Below, piece by piece: positions 50,161-58,491 of a stretch of DNA of 64,000 nucleotides. Source of the stretch: JAWLHU01 sp049325315 (lineage in GTDB: Bacteria; Bacillota; Sulfobacillia; Symbiobacteriales; Symbiobacteriaceae). Under the pieces are notes generated by a model that made no database searches, was not told the origin of the DNA, and was given only the letters and a program-made list of their open reading frames with translations. Every line of letters starts with the position of its first letter. Position 1 is the stretch's first letter. The stretch lies in NCBI GenBank assembly GCA_049325315.1, contig JBMONB010000197.1, positions 62,001-126,000 of the forward strand. The letters run 5' to 3'. A program made the translations under genes and the position numbers.

Positions 50161-52374
50161 ATGTCTCTGTCTCGGGTCAACGTTCGCACAGGCGAGATGC
50201 TTCGCCTTGGAGCATCTCGAAATCTGGCTCTATATACCGGAGTGAAGGGCAGCGGTGGAGAAGGCGTGGGGACGGCGTTGGCGGACCAATACGCAAATCC
50301 CTCCAAGAACCCCTGGAAGCCGTCCGTGGGTGCTCCTCCCGTTCTTGTCTGGCTTCCCGACGACGCGATCGTTGAGGGGCAAATCCCGAGTATTCGGCGC
50401 CACGTCTACGAGGAACCGGCGCATTACATGGTGCGAACACTTCTGCCAGTCCTGGATGGACTCGAACTGGTGAATCTGGAGGTCCGGCTCATTCACGACT
50501 CCCGGAGGTTGGGGGTCATCCCCAATCTAACGCTCTCGGTTGGAACTGAGCTTCCAGGGCGTACGGTTCGCTACCTTGAGTCCCTGGAGCAGGTCTGGTC
50601 CGCTATGAAGCTGGCCAATAACCTGGTGGTTCGGAATCCAAACCTGGCCGCCAGCAAGCTCGAGCATCTGGCGTCTCGCATTGAAGCGAATCAGACGTGG
50701 GCGGCCATGGCCCGCCGCAATCAGGCGGTCGCACTGATCGCTGCTGGAGAGGGCGATCGCGCCTTGCAGGTGCTGCTTGACGGCAAGGAGCGCTACCCCG
50801 GATACCGTGACTTTGACTTTGTCCTTATCTGGCTTCTCCTTCAGATTAACGAGGTCGACATGGCTGAAGCCATGTTGGAGAGTCTGAAGCTTGAGGCAGA
50901 AAGCGATTACGTTCACGGGTATCAGAGGTTGGGCGCGACCACCCGGTGGCTCAAGTCACGGTTGGAGCAGAGGAAAGGCCGACCGGACTACGCAGCCATG
51001 CACTTGTCTGCCGCTCTACAGAGTGACGGCTGGCGCCCTGTCTACCTGGAAGACCTGACACGTCTGGGGGTTCCGGGCAGGCACCTGCGCAGTCTGCTTC
51101 CGGTACTGTCACAGGTCTGTTGGAAAAACCCGCATCAGGTACCAGCGGTGAGTACCTTACTGAGCGACGCCGGTCTTCATGCCGAGCTCGAGGCGCTGCA
51201 CCAGAATCTGCTCATACCCCAGAGCATTCGGCACGATCTGGTGAACTCCACACGGCCCGGTCCTGACGGGCAGATCCGCCTGGAGGGCGAGTTTACAGCG
51301 AGGCACAGCCTCAGCCGGATCAACCGGACACTGGCGCTCTGGCTTGACCGGCATGGTTATCCACTGGAGATCGCACCCTCGAACTACCCCACACAGGAGA
51401 ACGAGGTCCACCCCGAAATTGCCCCGGTACTGCCACTGCTCGCGAAGCCGCTTGGTCGCCCGGCGATTACTGTGCGTCATGGCTGGCCCCATGACTTCAC
51501 CCCGGTGGGCACAGGCAAGCTGGTGATGATGTTCCCGTGGGAGTATGGCTCCATACCCAGGGAATGGGCGCGGGGGTTAGCAGAGGCCGACGAGATCTGG
51601 GTTTTGACCCACTACGTACGGGATGTACTTGTTGCTAATGGGCTTGACCCCGGCAAGATTGCGATTGTACCTGCCGGCGTCGATCCGGCGCTGTTTCGGC
51701 CCGAAGGCCACGCAAAGCAGTTTGCCGGCGCGAAGGGGTTTACGTTCCTGTTCGTGGGTGGGACGATTCTGCGCAAGGGAGTCGACCTGCTCGTGGAGGC
51801 GTACTGTCAGGAGTTCGGACCCAATGAGGATGTCACGCTGGTGATCAAGGACTTTGGGGCTGGTTCCATTTATACGGACACGCTTCTTGAGGCCATTGAA
51901 CTCCGCGCCTTGCAGCCCGGAACCCCACACATTCTGATCAACCGTGATACCTTCTCCGATGAGGATTTGGCAGCCCTGTACCGGGGTTGCGGCGCCCTTG
52001 TGCACCCCTACCGCGGGGAGGGTTTTGGCATGCCAATCGCCGAAGCCATGGCCTGCGGCGCCCCCGTGGTCGTGACAGGCGCCGGCGCCTGCCTGGATTT
52101 TTGCAATGACGAGGTTGCCTACCTCGTTCCGGCTGAGGAGGTCATGGCGGGCGAAACGGCTCTGGAGCACCTGGGACCCATGGTGCAAGCGCCGACCTGG
52201 TTTGAGGTACAGGTCGAGGACCTGCGTCGCCAGATGCGCCACATCTATGAGAACCGGGAAGAGGCGCGGCACAAGGGACAGAAGGCAGCTCGTTTCATTA
52301 CTGAGAACTTCACCTGGGATCACGCCTTTGCACGGGCCGGAGAGCGCCTTCGTACCCTTCTCGCCCGGCAGTAA
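50161..52374 (+). CDS. Large glycosyltransferase: helical repeat N-terminus and GT-B C-terminus
   Basis: The 737-residue protein has an N-terminal domain of unknown type (about 1-130), a helical, TPR-like region (about 150-350; ARRNQAVALIAAGEGDRALQ) and a C-terminal GT-B domain at about 380-735. The latter contains VPAGVDPALFRPEG, FLFVGGTILRKGVDLL and RGEGFGMPIAEAMACG with the E-x7-E motif. Its GT domain resembles the preceding gene, 12 nt upstream, so the two may have arisen by duplication. Possibly a protein O-glycosyltransferase for flagellin; inferred. Confidence 0.8.
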   Translation: MSLSRVNVRTGEMLRLGASRNLALYTGVKGSGGEGVGTALADQYANPSKNPWKPSVGAPPVLVWLPDDAIVEGQIPSIRRHVYEEPAHYMVRTLLPVLDGLELVNLEVRLIHDSRRLGVIPNLTLSVGTELPGRTVRYLESLEQVWSAMKLANNLVVRNPNLAASKLEHLASRIEANQTWAAMARRNQAVALIAAGEGDRALQVLLDGKERYPGYRDFDFVLIWLLLQINEVDMAEAMLESLKLEAESDYVHGYQRLGATTRWLKSRLEQRKGRPDYAAMHLSAALQSDGWRPVYLEDLTRLGVPGRHLRSLLPVLSQVCWKNPHQVPAVSTLLSDAGLHAELEALHQNLLIPQSIRHDLVNSTRPGPDGQIRLEGEFTARHSLSRINRTLALWLDRHGYPLEIAPSNYPTQENEVHPEIAPVLPLLAKPLGRPAITVRHGWPHDFTPVGTGKLVMMFPWEYGSIPREWARGLAEADEIWVLTHYVRDVLVANGLDPGKIAIVPAGVDPALFRPEGHAKQFAGAKGFTFLFVGGTILRKGVDLLVEAYCQEFGPNEDVTLVIKDFGAGSIYTDTLLEAIELRALQPGTPHILINRDTFSDEDLAALYRGCGALVHPYRGEGFGMPIAEAMACGAPVVVTGAGACLDFCNDEVAYLVPAEEVMAGETALEHLGPMVQAPTWFEVQVEDLRRQMRHIYENREEARHKGQKAARFITENFTWDHAFARAGERLRTLLARQ

Positions 52375-52415
52375 AGTCGGCCCTGTCCAATACTTGCTGG
52401 GCAAGGAGGCTGGTC

Positions 52416-53657
52416 ATGATCGATCTGGAGACAATCCGTAGGTTGGAGTCTTATCTGGCTGCGGGGCAGACCCGGATGCTCCCGGCCGTTGAGGAGATCC
52501 GGGAAGGGGTTCTTCAGTCAGAAGGGATCCAGCCGAAGCCCGGGTATACAAAGCAGCAGCTGTGGGCCCTGAGCGGAGCCCTGTCCCAGATGCAGGAGTT
52601 CCTGCTCTTTCAGGACGTCTCTATTGGCTCGTTAGCCGAGCAGCTTGAAGGAAATGGGACGGTGGCGATCTTCGGCTACGGTGGTCACCTGATTAAGTCT
52701 GCGCTGCCCTCTCCCGTACAGGAGCGGACACGGACCTTCCAACCCGCATCTCAGGTGGTGTTGCTCTCAAGTCTGGCCAACGGCGGGCAGGGGTCACCGG
52801 CCCTTTGTCATCCCACAGCCCTTCCCCATGTAGTAGGGGGCGTGGACGAGTTGCTGATCACCAGCCCACACATGAGCGCACTGTTGCTGCTACAGTCGGA
52901 GATGCTCGCGCGGCTGGCCCAGCAGGTGAGAGGGCGGCTGATCCTGCCGGTGGGCGTATCGCTCTGGCCCATCACCATTGCCTGGGAGAGCGGCTTTCGT
53001 GGCCCTGAGTCAGTTGGGGAGCAGTTCTTACGGTGGTGCACCGCTCCCGACAGGCAGGGGCGCCTGGTCATCCAAAATGCGACCTCAAGCCCACTGCTGG
53101 TGGAGCTGTCGTGGCATGTGCAGACCCTGCAGCCTGACGTGGCGGTCCGAATTATCAATGCAGACGGCGATTATGTGCTAAACGTGGGGGAGAGCCAGAC
53201 CGAAACCTGCGAGATGGCCTTACTGCTTCAGCCGGGGCGGAACGACCTCATCTTGGAGTTCCTGGGCCCCCTCGATGCGCAACCCAAGGAGCATCCGGGG
53301 CTTCTCTTCGCAGTGAAGGACCTCCAGATCGCCTTGCCTGACGGCTCGAGGCTCCTTCAGGGGGCCGATGCCTATACGCTGGATCACGCATCGCCCGTCT
53401 ATCTTTCTGATGAAGAGGTCCGTAGCTTGCTGCACGGGGCGGGTTTCTTTGAGGTCGAGGCCGCCTTCTATATCAACCAGGGCTTCTACAAGAGGGCGCT
53501 TTCGGTCAGTCGCTACCTGCATCAGGCCGGAACGTATCAACTGGGTTCGCCGTCCGGGGAACTCTTGGTGGAAGCGGCGGAGCTGGGGATCATGCAGGGA
53601 ACGGTGATCTATGTAGCCCATCGTCGCGGGCGACTTCCGACAGGGGGGCAGGCGTGA
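52416..53657 (+). CDS. Unrecognised protein of the glycan island, possibly a degenerate methyltransferase with an inserted beta domain
   Basis: I do not recognise this 413-residue protein. A helical start is followed by a Rossmann-like part (about 75-195) with VAIFGYGGHLIKSAL where a methyltransferase would bind SAM, and ARLAQQVRGRLILPVG like a late strand. Residues about 210-310 look like a beta-sandwich (LVELSWHVQTLQPDVAVRII). The last 80 residues (VRSLLHGAGFFEVEAAFYIN, GTVIYVAHRR) again resemble a methyltransferase end. The SAM motif is weak. It overlaps the next gene's start. Confidence 0.5.
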   Translation: MIDLETIRRLESYLAAGQTRMLPAVEEIREGVLQSEGIQPKPGYTKQQLWALSGALSQMQEFLLFQDVSIGSLAEQLEGNGTVAIFGYGGHLIKSALPSPVQERTRTFQPASQVVLLSSLANGGQGSPALCHPTALPHVVGGVDELLITSPHMSALLLLQSEMLARLAQQVRGRLILPVGVSLWPITIAWESGFRGPESVGEQFLRWCTAPDRQGRLVIQNATSSPLLVELSWHVQTLQPDVAVRIINADGDYVLNVGESQTETCEMALLLQPGRNDLILEFLGPLDAQPKEHPGLLFAVKDLQIALPDGSRLLQGADAYTLDHASPVYLSDEEVRSLLHGAGFFEVEAAFYINQGFYKRALSVSRYLHQAGTYQLGSPSGELLVEAAELGIMQGTVIYVAHRRGRLPTGGQA

Positions 53658-54616
53658 TGACCGGACGGGGCAGTACGTATCTGTTCTTCGGATACGGCGC
53701 GGGGTCTGAGTACGTCCTTACCCCGCTCGCCGACCGGATGGCACGCCTGGGCCATACCGTCGTGGAGTTGGATCTGATGGCCACGCATGACCCCGACAAG
53801 GTCCTGAAGGGCCTGATCGGGCGGGAAGTTGTCTTCGTTACCTCTGCTCATCTCTTCCTGGATCACCACAACATGCATCGCATCTACCGGCAGCCTGGCC
53901 GTGCGGTCAGTGCTCTGGAGGTGATGGACCTCCTGCAGCCTGCGCGGAGCTACTACTATCCCCATGATTTGGTGACGCCGGTCCTCGATGAGGATTCACG
54001 CTGGCTGTCACTCTTCGATGCGCTCCTTTCCCCCCTGCCCCATCTCGGCCACCTGGAGCGCTTCACGCGGGTGGTTGAGGTGGGCTGGGTGAAGAAGACC
54101 AAGTGGCTGACTCCCCGCCCGGCGAATCGACCCCCCCGAATTGTTCATACCCTCTCTAACTTCTCCCATTTTCGGTCCATGGGACTGGACCGCATGTATG
54201 AGTTCTGGCGCCCTTTGTGGGAGCTCGGTGTCGAGGTAAAACTCCCGTACTGGCCCGGAAGTGATGAGTGTGAGGCCTATTTGAAGGAGCGGTCCATTGG
54301 GGTTGTTCCCGCTGCGACCCCGATCTTCGATCTGCTGGATCAGTGCGACGTTGCGATCACCAACGGCAACTCCTCGGTGAATGTGGAGGCCTCGTTAAGC
54401 GGACGGTCAACCATAAATATACTGGATGCCACCCTGCCCAAAACCGTGCTGCAGAGGTCTTTGGCGGGATTCCCCGGCCTACAGGTGCTCTCGGTCGACC
54501 AGGGTGCAGCCGCTGTATATGAGATTGTGCAGGGAAGACGTGTGCTGCCCTTGCACGACGATCGACTGCATCCCTTCGACTTTGACACTGCGATACAGAC
54601 TGTGACGCGTGCATAA
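53657..54616 (+). CDS. GT-B-like transferase (glycosyl- or glycerophosphotransferase-type)
   Basis: About 319 residues. The C-terminal part has IFDLLDQCDVAITNGNSSVN and VEASLSGRSTINI, the pattern by which GT-B and CDP-glycerol glycerophosphotransferase-like enzymes hold a nucleotide. The N-terminal half is a Rossmann-like domain (YLFFGYGAGSEYVLTPLADR). No membrane segment. ATG at 53657 is preferred over GTG at 53654 for its spacing from AGGGGGG. Position next to the phosphatase, nucleotidyltransferase and methyltransferase suggests transfer of a nucleotide-activated phospho-group. Donor unproven. Confidence 0.6.
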   Translation: MTGRGSTYLFFGYGAGSEYVLTPLADRMARLGHTVVELDLMATHDPDKVLKGLIGREVVFVTSAHLFLDHHNMHRIYRQPGRAVSALEVMDLLQPARSYYYPHDLVTPVLDEDSRWLSLFDALLSPLPHLGHLERFTRVVEVGWVKKTKWLTPRPANRPPRIVHTLSNFSHFRSMGLDRMYEFWRPLWELGVEVKLPYWPGSDECEAYLKERSIGVVPAATPIFDLLDQCDVAITNGNSSVNVEASLSGRSTINILDATLPKTVLQRSLAGFPGLQVLSVDQGAAAVYEIVQGRRVLPLHDDRLHPFDFDTAIQTVTRA

Positions 54617-54646
54617 CTGCGTCGTGATCATGGGAGGGGTAACCTC

Positions 54647-55249
54647 GTGGCCAAGGTGGAGTGGACATGTCTGTTCGACCTCGACGGAACGATCACGCGC
54701 AAGGAAATTCTGCCGGAGATTGCCCGAGAGGTAGGGATCTATGACGAAATCCGCGAACTGACGGCCCAAACGATTCAGGGGTTGATCCCTTTCCACGAAT
54801 CCTTTCTTCGAAGGGTGGAGATGTTTCGCTCCATCCCCATCCAACGGGTCCGTGAGATCGTGGCCGAGGTTCCCCTGCACGAGGAGATCGTCGAATTCAT
54901 GCGGGAGAACGCTCACCGCAGCTTTATTGTCACGGGGAACCTGGACGTATGGGTGGCCCCTCTCTGCGAAAGGATCGGCGCCAGGTACTATACGTCGGTT
55001 GCCCGCACCGATAATGGGTATGTGACTGGCGTCCTGAGCGTCCTGGAGAAGGGCAGAGTTCCGGGGTTATTCACTGGCCCGGTTGTGGCTGTTGGCGAAG
55101 GCAATAACGATGCTGACATGATAAGGAATGCGTCAATCGGCATCGGCTTTGGTGGTGTTCACCCGCCCGCAGCCTCTGTCATGGCCTATGCAACCCATGC
55201 CATCTATGAGGAGGGGAGTCTATGCCGGTTCCTAAGACAGTTGTCATAA
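54647..55249 (+). CDS. HAD-superfamily phosphatase (SerB-like)
   Basis: The 200-residue enzyme has HAD motif I CLFDLDGTITR (nucleophile in DLDGT), motif II in SFIVTGNLDVWV, Lys of motif III near EKGRVPG and motif IV VGEGNNDADMI. The small C1 cap is helical, as in phosphoserine phosphatase. GTG at 54647. It overlaps the nucleotidyltransferase by 28 nt. A similar phosphatase is part of flagellin post-translational modification loci; its substrate here is not known. Confidence 0.82.
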   Translation: MAKVEWTCLFDLDGTITRKEILPEIAREVGIYDEIRELTAQTIQGLIPFHESFLRRVEMFRSIPIQRVREIVAEVPLHEEIVEFMRENAHRSFIVTGNLDVWVAPLCERIGARYYTSVARTDNGYVTGVLSVLEKGRVPGLFTGPVVAVGEGNNDADMIRNASIGIGFGGVHPPAASVMAYATHAIYEEGSLCRFLRQLS

Positions 55250-55881
55250 GCGCTGCCGGTATAGGATCCCGCCTTGGAATGGGCACCACCAAATCGTTGA
55301 TTCATCTTAGCGGCCGGCCCCTCATTGCCTGGCAGTTGGCCATGTTGGAGCAGGTGGAGGATATTCGCATCGTTGTGGGTTTTCAGGCTGAAGCTGTCAT
55401 TCATGCGGCACTCGCCTGTAGGCGGGACCTTACCTTCGTCTTCAACCATGACTACTTGCACACGAAGACTGCGGCCAGTCTGGCCCTGGGTGCTCGCCAT
55501 GCGCCGGGTATGGTGCTCTCGCTGGACGGGGACCTGCTGGTTCATCCCGATGATCTGGCAACCTTCTTGTCCCTGGACGAGGAGAGTCTGGGCTACGGGG
55601 TTCCCTCCACCCAGGAGCCTGTTCTTGTTCAGATAGAGGAGCGCTCGTCGGGCCAATGGGTGACCCGATTCTCCCGCACGGAGGGCGCTTACGAGTGGAC
55701 CGGGCTGGTGCAGCTAAGGGCTGATCGAATTACCTATACGGGCGGCCATGTCTATGAGTTGCTGGAGCCGCACCTTCCCTTGAAGGGGCTGCTTGTGCGC
55801 TCGTGCGAGATCGATACGCCGAGCGATTATGACGCGGCACAGAACTGGGTGAAGGAGCATCTTGCCGGGAGGGTTCTATAA
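55222..55881 (+). CDS. Sugar/small-molecule nucleotidyltransferase (LicC-like)
   Basis: The 219-residue enzyme has the nucleotidyltransferase start VVISAAGIGSRLGMGTTKSL and the metal-binding Asp in VLSLDGDLLVHPDDL. Its small size and the AAGxGSRLG...KS form resemble LicC-type cytidylyltransferases, which activate choline phosphate. It probably makes a CDP- or other NDP-linked intermediate for the neighbouring transferase. GTP/CTP preference cannot be read from the sequence. Gene ends overlap both neighbours. Confidence 0.82.
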   Translation: MPVPKTVVISAAGIGSRLGMGTTKSLIHLSGRPLIAWQLAMLEQVEDIRIVVGFQAEAVIHAALACRRDLTFVFNHDYLHTKTAASLALGARHAPGMVLSLDGDLLVHPDDLATFLSLDEESLGYGVPSTQEPVLVQIEERSSGQWVTRFSRTEGAYEWTGLVQLRADRITYTGGHVYELLEPHLPLKGLLVRSCEIDTPSDYDAAQNWVKEHLAGRVL

Positions 55882-56525
55882 TGATGGTTGACCGGGCCAA
55901 GATAGAAGCTTTTTGGCAGCGTCGGGCTCAGATCGACGACCCGGAGCTGGCTTCGCACTTCAAGCACGATGATGCCGGCGATTTGGATGTGGCTTTCGTC
56001 GAACAGTACCTGAAGCCGGACACCCGGCTCCTGGACCTTGGCGCTGGGCCATGCCGGATGGTCAATCGGTTGGAGCCGCAGGTGGCCTTTATTCGTGCCG
56101 TTGAGAAGCAGGAAGGGTTCTCCCGTTTCTGTGTAGCCTCCCCCAAGGTAGAGTTCGTTGTCCGAGACGTGGTTGGCTATCGAGATGAGGATACCTACGA
56201 TGTGATCACGATCTTTGGTGTGATGAACTACGTGACGGTGGAAGAGGCCCTGCAAGTATACCGCGATTGCTACACCATGCTCAGGCCCGGTGGTTTCCTC
56301 CTGGTCAAGCATGCCAGTGGTGTAGATGGGGATGTGGTGGTGGACACGTTTTCAGAGACTGTGGGTGATTGGTATCACGCCATTTACCGGCATGTGGACA
56401 CCGAGCGCCAGCTCCTGGAACAGGCTGGGTTTACCACAACGGTTGTCGATATCTACCCCGCTCGCCTGAACCCGTGGACGAACACTCACTTCTACGCCTA
56501 CGTGGGACGGAAGCCGGCCGAATGA
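55881..56525 (+). CDS. Class I SAM-dependent methyltransferase
   Basis: The 214-residue protein has SAM motif I RLLDLGAGPCRMVNRL, the motif II/III strand TYDVITIFGVMNYV and the post-motif LRPGGFLLVKHA. The start overlaps the stop of the nucleotidyltransferase by 1 nt (TAATG), so the three genes from 54647 on are a coupled unit. It could methylate an amino group or sugar hydroxyl of the glycan. A 14-bp-stem terminator follows. N- or O-methylation is not decided by sequence. Confidence 0.85.
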   Translation: MMVDRAKIEAFWQRRAQIDDPELASHFKHDDAGDLDVAFVEQYLKPDTRLLDLGAGPCRMVNRLEPQVAFIRAVEKQEGFSRFCVASPKVEFVVRDVVGYRDEDTYDVITIFGVMNYVTVEEALQVYRDCYTMLRPGGFLLVKHASGVDGDVVVDTFSETVGDWYHAIYRHVDTERQLLEQAGFTTTVVDIYPARLNPWTNTHFYAYVGRKPAE

Positions 56526-56533
56526 GCAGGAGC

Positions 56534-56589
56534 GACCCGAGTCGAAGCACCCCCTTGAAGGGACGTGTCTTCGACTCGGGTCTTTGTCT
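56534..56589 (+). terminator. Terminator closing the glycan island
   Basis: GACCCGAGTCGAAG at 56534-56547 pairs perfectly with CTTCGACTCGGGTC at 56569-56582, followed by TTTGTCT. The 21-nt loop holds a further small stem. It lies between the methyltransferase and the convergent ATPase gene at 56628. Confidence 0.82.
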
Positions 56590-56627
56590 GTGTGGCCGCT
56601 GCATCTGAGTCAAACCGCATGACTGCC

Positions 56628-58079
56628 TCAGGAAGCGCCGGTGATGACGCGGTGCAGATAGGCGTGGTTGGCGCCGTACCGACCCTCCTGGAGGGTGACG
56701 ATCCCCACCTCCCGCAGGCTGCGGAGCACCGCACCCATGCGGTTGATCTGCAGGGTGCTGCTGTAGCCCCACCGGGCGGCGAGGCTCTGGGGGGTGAAGG
56801 CGCTGCCCTCGAGCAGCATTTTCACCGTGCCGTCCATGTACTGGCCGGCCATGGTGTATTGGCGGCGAGCGCTGCGCCGTGCCTTTCGGATCAGATCCTT
56901 CACGGTGGGGTTGCCCATGATCTGAGCGGGCGAGAGCCCGGCCTCCTTCACCAAGTTAACCGCTTGGGACGGACGGGCCTCGGTCTTTACGACCTCCTGC
57001 TTGACGCCGGCAGGGGCGGGAGGCGGCTGGAGATGCTCCACCTTCTGGACCACCTCCTGCGTGACCAGCACCTTGACCAGCCCCGCTACCTGCAGGGCGG
57101 TCTGGAGCCTCTCGACCTCCCGACGGGCCTCACGCAGTTCAGCTTGAGCCCGGGAGAGCTCCTCCTCAAGCACCTTGACCCGGGAGCGCTGGGGGTCGGG
57201 CGGGCTGGCTGCCTGCCGATCCTGTTCAAATGCGACCCGGAGTGCCGCCACCAGGTCGGCTAGTTCAGCGCTCTGCTGCGTGGTTTCATCTACCTGGGCC
57301 CCGGCAGTATCCCACTCGGGCGCATCACCGCCATGGCTTGTCAGGCGGGGCCGCCACCGCTCGAACCGCCGGGCAGCCGGGAGGTAGAAGCAGCCGGGCT
57401 CCAGGCTCCGAAAGGTCTCGAAGGGCTGGCCGTCGACCACCGCCTTGACCGCCTCGTAGTCCCGCTCTGTCTCAAAGCCACCGATGGCGGGGAAGTTGAG
57501 CTGGCTCATGAACTCCTTGGAGACCGCTTGCGTGCGCTGACTGGCCGCGACCAGAATGGCGCCACGTTTGCGCCCCTGCTTGGCAAACCGCTGCATGATC
57601 TCGGCGGTAAGGGCGGAGCCCGACTGGGGGGCGAAGAGGTGAACCTCTTCCACCACCAGCGCCACCGGTTGGCGCCGCTCGCTGAGCAGCACCCATAGCT
57701 CCTCCAGCCAGGGATTCGCCGCCTCCTGCTGCCCCTTGCTGGTGGGCAGGTCGGAGAGGTCGATTACCAGACCGAGGGACTGGTCGCAGACCGCCTCCAG
57801 CACCTGTCGAATGGAGCCCCGCCCCGGGGGCAGCGGCAGGTCGGCCCGTACGCCACCCAGCACCAGTGTGCGGAACCGCTCTCGCAGGGTGTGAAGCTCC
57901 CCCTCCGGGTCGATGGCGATTACGGGGATGCCAGCTGCCAGCAACTCCTCACAGAAGACGCCCACCCCGTAAGATTTCCCCCGCCCGGAAGAGGCCCAGA
58001 TGCCCACCCTCAGACCGGTGCGAGCGAAGCGCTCCAGTTCAAGTCGGTAGCTCTCGCAGATCGGCAGCGACTGCTCCAC
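56628..58079 (-). CDS. HerA/DUF87-type P-loop ATPase with coiled coil and winged-helix C-terminus
   Basis: About 483 residues. Walker A is ASSGRGKS (29-36), the Walker B-like strand is VALVVEEVHLFAPQ, and LVAASQRTQAVSKEFMSQL follows as in HerA-type DNA translocases. A coiled coil at about 290-335 (VKVLEEELSRAQAELREA) separates it from a helical, winged-helix-like end. GTG at 58079 is preferred to ATG at 58100 because AAAGGGG is well placed and the ATG lies inside the -10 box. No NurA nuclease gene is adjacent. Role unknown; DNA handling is plausible. Confidence 0.75.
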   Translation of the reverse strand: MEQSLPICESYRLELERFARTGLRVGIWASSGRGKSYGVGVFCEELLAAGIPVIAIDPEGELHTLRERFRTLVLGGVRADLPLPPGRGSIRQVLEAVCDQSLGLVIDLSDLPTSKGQQEAANPWLEELWVLLSERRQPVALVVEEVHLFAPQSGSALTAEIMQRFAKQGRKRGAILVAASQRTQAVSKEFMSQLNFPAIGGFETERDYEAVKAVVDGQPFETFRSLEPGCFYLPAARRFERWRPRLTSHGGDAPEWDTAGAQVDETTQQSAELADLVAALRVAFEQDRQAASPPDPQRSRVKVLEEELSRAQAELREARREVERLQTALQVAGLVKVLVTQEVVQKVEHLQPPPAPAGVKQEVVKTEARPSQAVNLVKEAGLSPAQIMGNPTVKDLIRKARRSARRQYTMAGQYMDGTVKMLLEGSAFTPQSLAARWGYSSTLQINRMGAVLRSLREVGIVTLQEGRYGANHAYLHRVITGAS

Positions 58080-58098
58080 AGAATCACCCCTTTCATCC

Positions 58099-58128
58099 AT
58101 TATATGGAATCAGCGGGGTGAAAGACAA
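58099..58128 (-). promoter_or_regulatory. Sigma-A promoter of the HerA-like ATPase
   Basis: On the minus strand TTGTCT (58128-58123) and TATAAT (58104-58099) are separated by 18 nt. Transcription would start near 58092, downstream of the ATG at 58100, which supports the GTG start at 58079. Confidence 0.65.
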
Positions 58129-58212
58129 GGGGCATGGGGAGGCTGATTCGCCCATATTCATCAACATGAGTCCGATTTCCGGGCTCTATTTGCAGAGCAG
58201 GGGGAGCCCTTA

Positions 58213-58488
58213 TTGGACTGGAAGGCTGCGCTCATGACCTTTTCGATCATCTTCCTGGCGGAATTGGGCGACAAGACGCAGCTAATGGTGATGTCGTTAT
58301 CGGCCCGATCGAAGGCGCCTCATATGATCTTCTTCGGGTCTGCGGTGGCGCTGATCGCCTCGTCGCTGATCGCGGTATGGGCAGGCGATGCGTTCCTGCG
58401 AAATATTCCACTGAAGTATATCCGCATGGGAACGGGCATTGCCTTTGTGCTGATCGGCTCCATGCTGGTGATGAAATCCGTCCGGTAA
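58213..58488 (+). CDS. Single-domain UPF0016/Gdt1-family membrane protein
   Basis: The 91-residue protein has three membrane helices and one copy of the family motif E-x-G-D-K-T (LAELGDKTQLMVMSL). Full-length Gdt1/TMEM165/MneA proteins have two such halves and move Mn2+ or Ca2+; a single half must pair with another half or dimerise. No second half is next to it. TTG at 58213 follows GGGGGAG. Its stop is 3 nt from the end of the convergent permease gene. Confidence 0.82.
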   Translation: MDWKAALMTFSIIFLAELGDKTQLMVMSLSARSKAPHMIFFGSAVALIASSLIAVWAGDAFLRNIPLKYIRMGTGIAFVLIGSMLVMKSVR

Positions 58489-58491
58489 GGG

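Noticed and set aside
40966..56525. Glycan island as a recently acquired mobile segment
   Set aside because: No transposase, integrase, tRNA gene or flanking repeat was seen, and base composition and ribosome sites look like the rest of the window.
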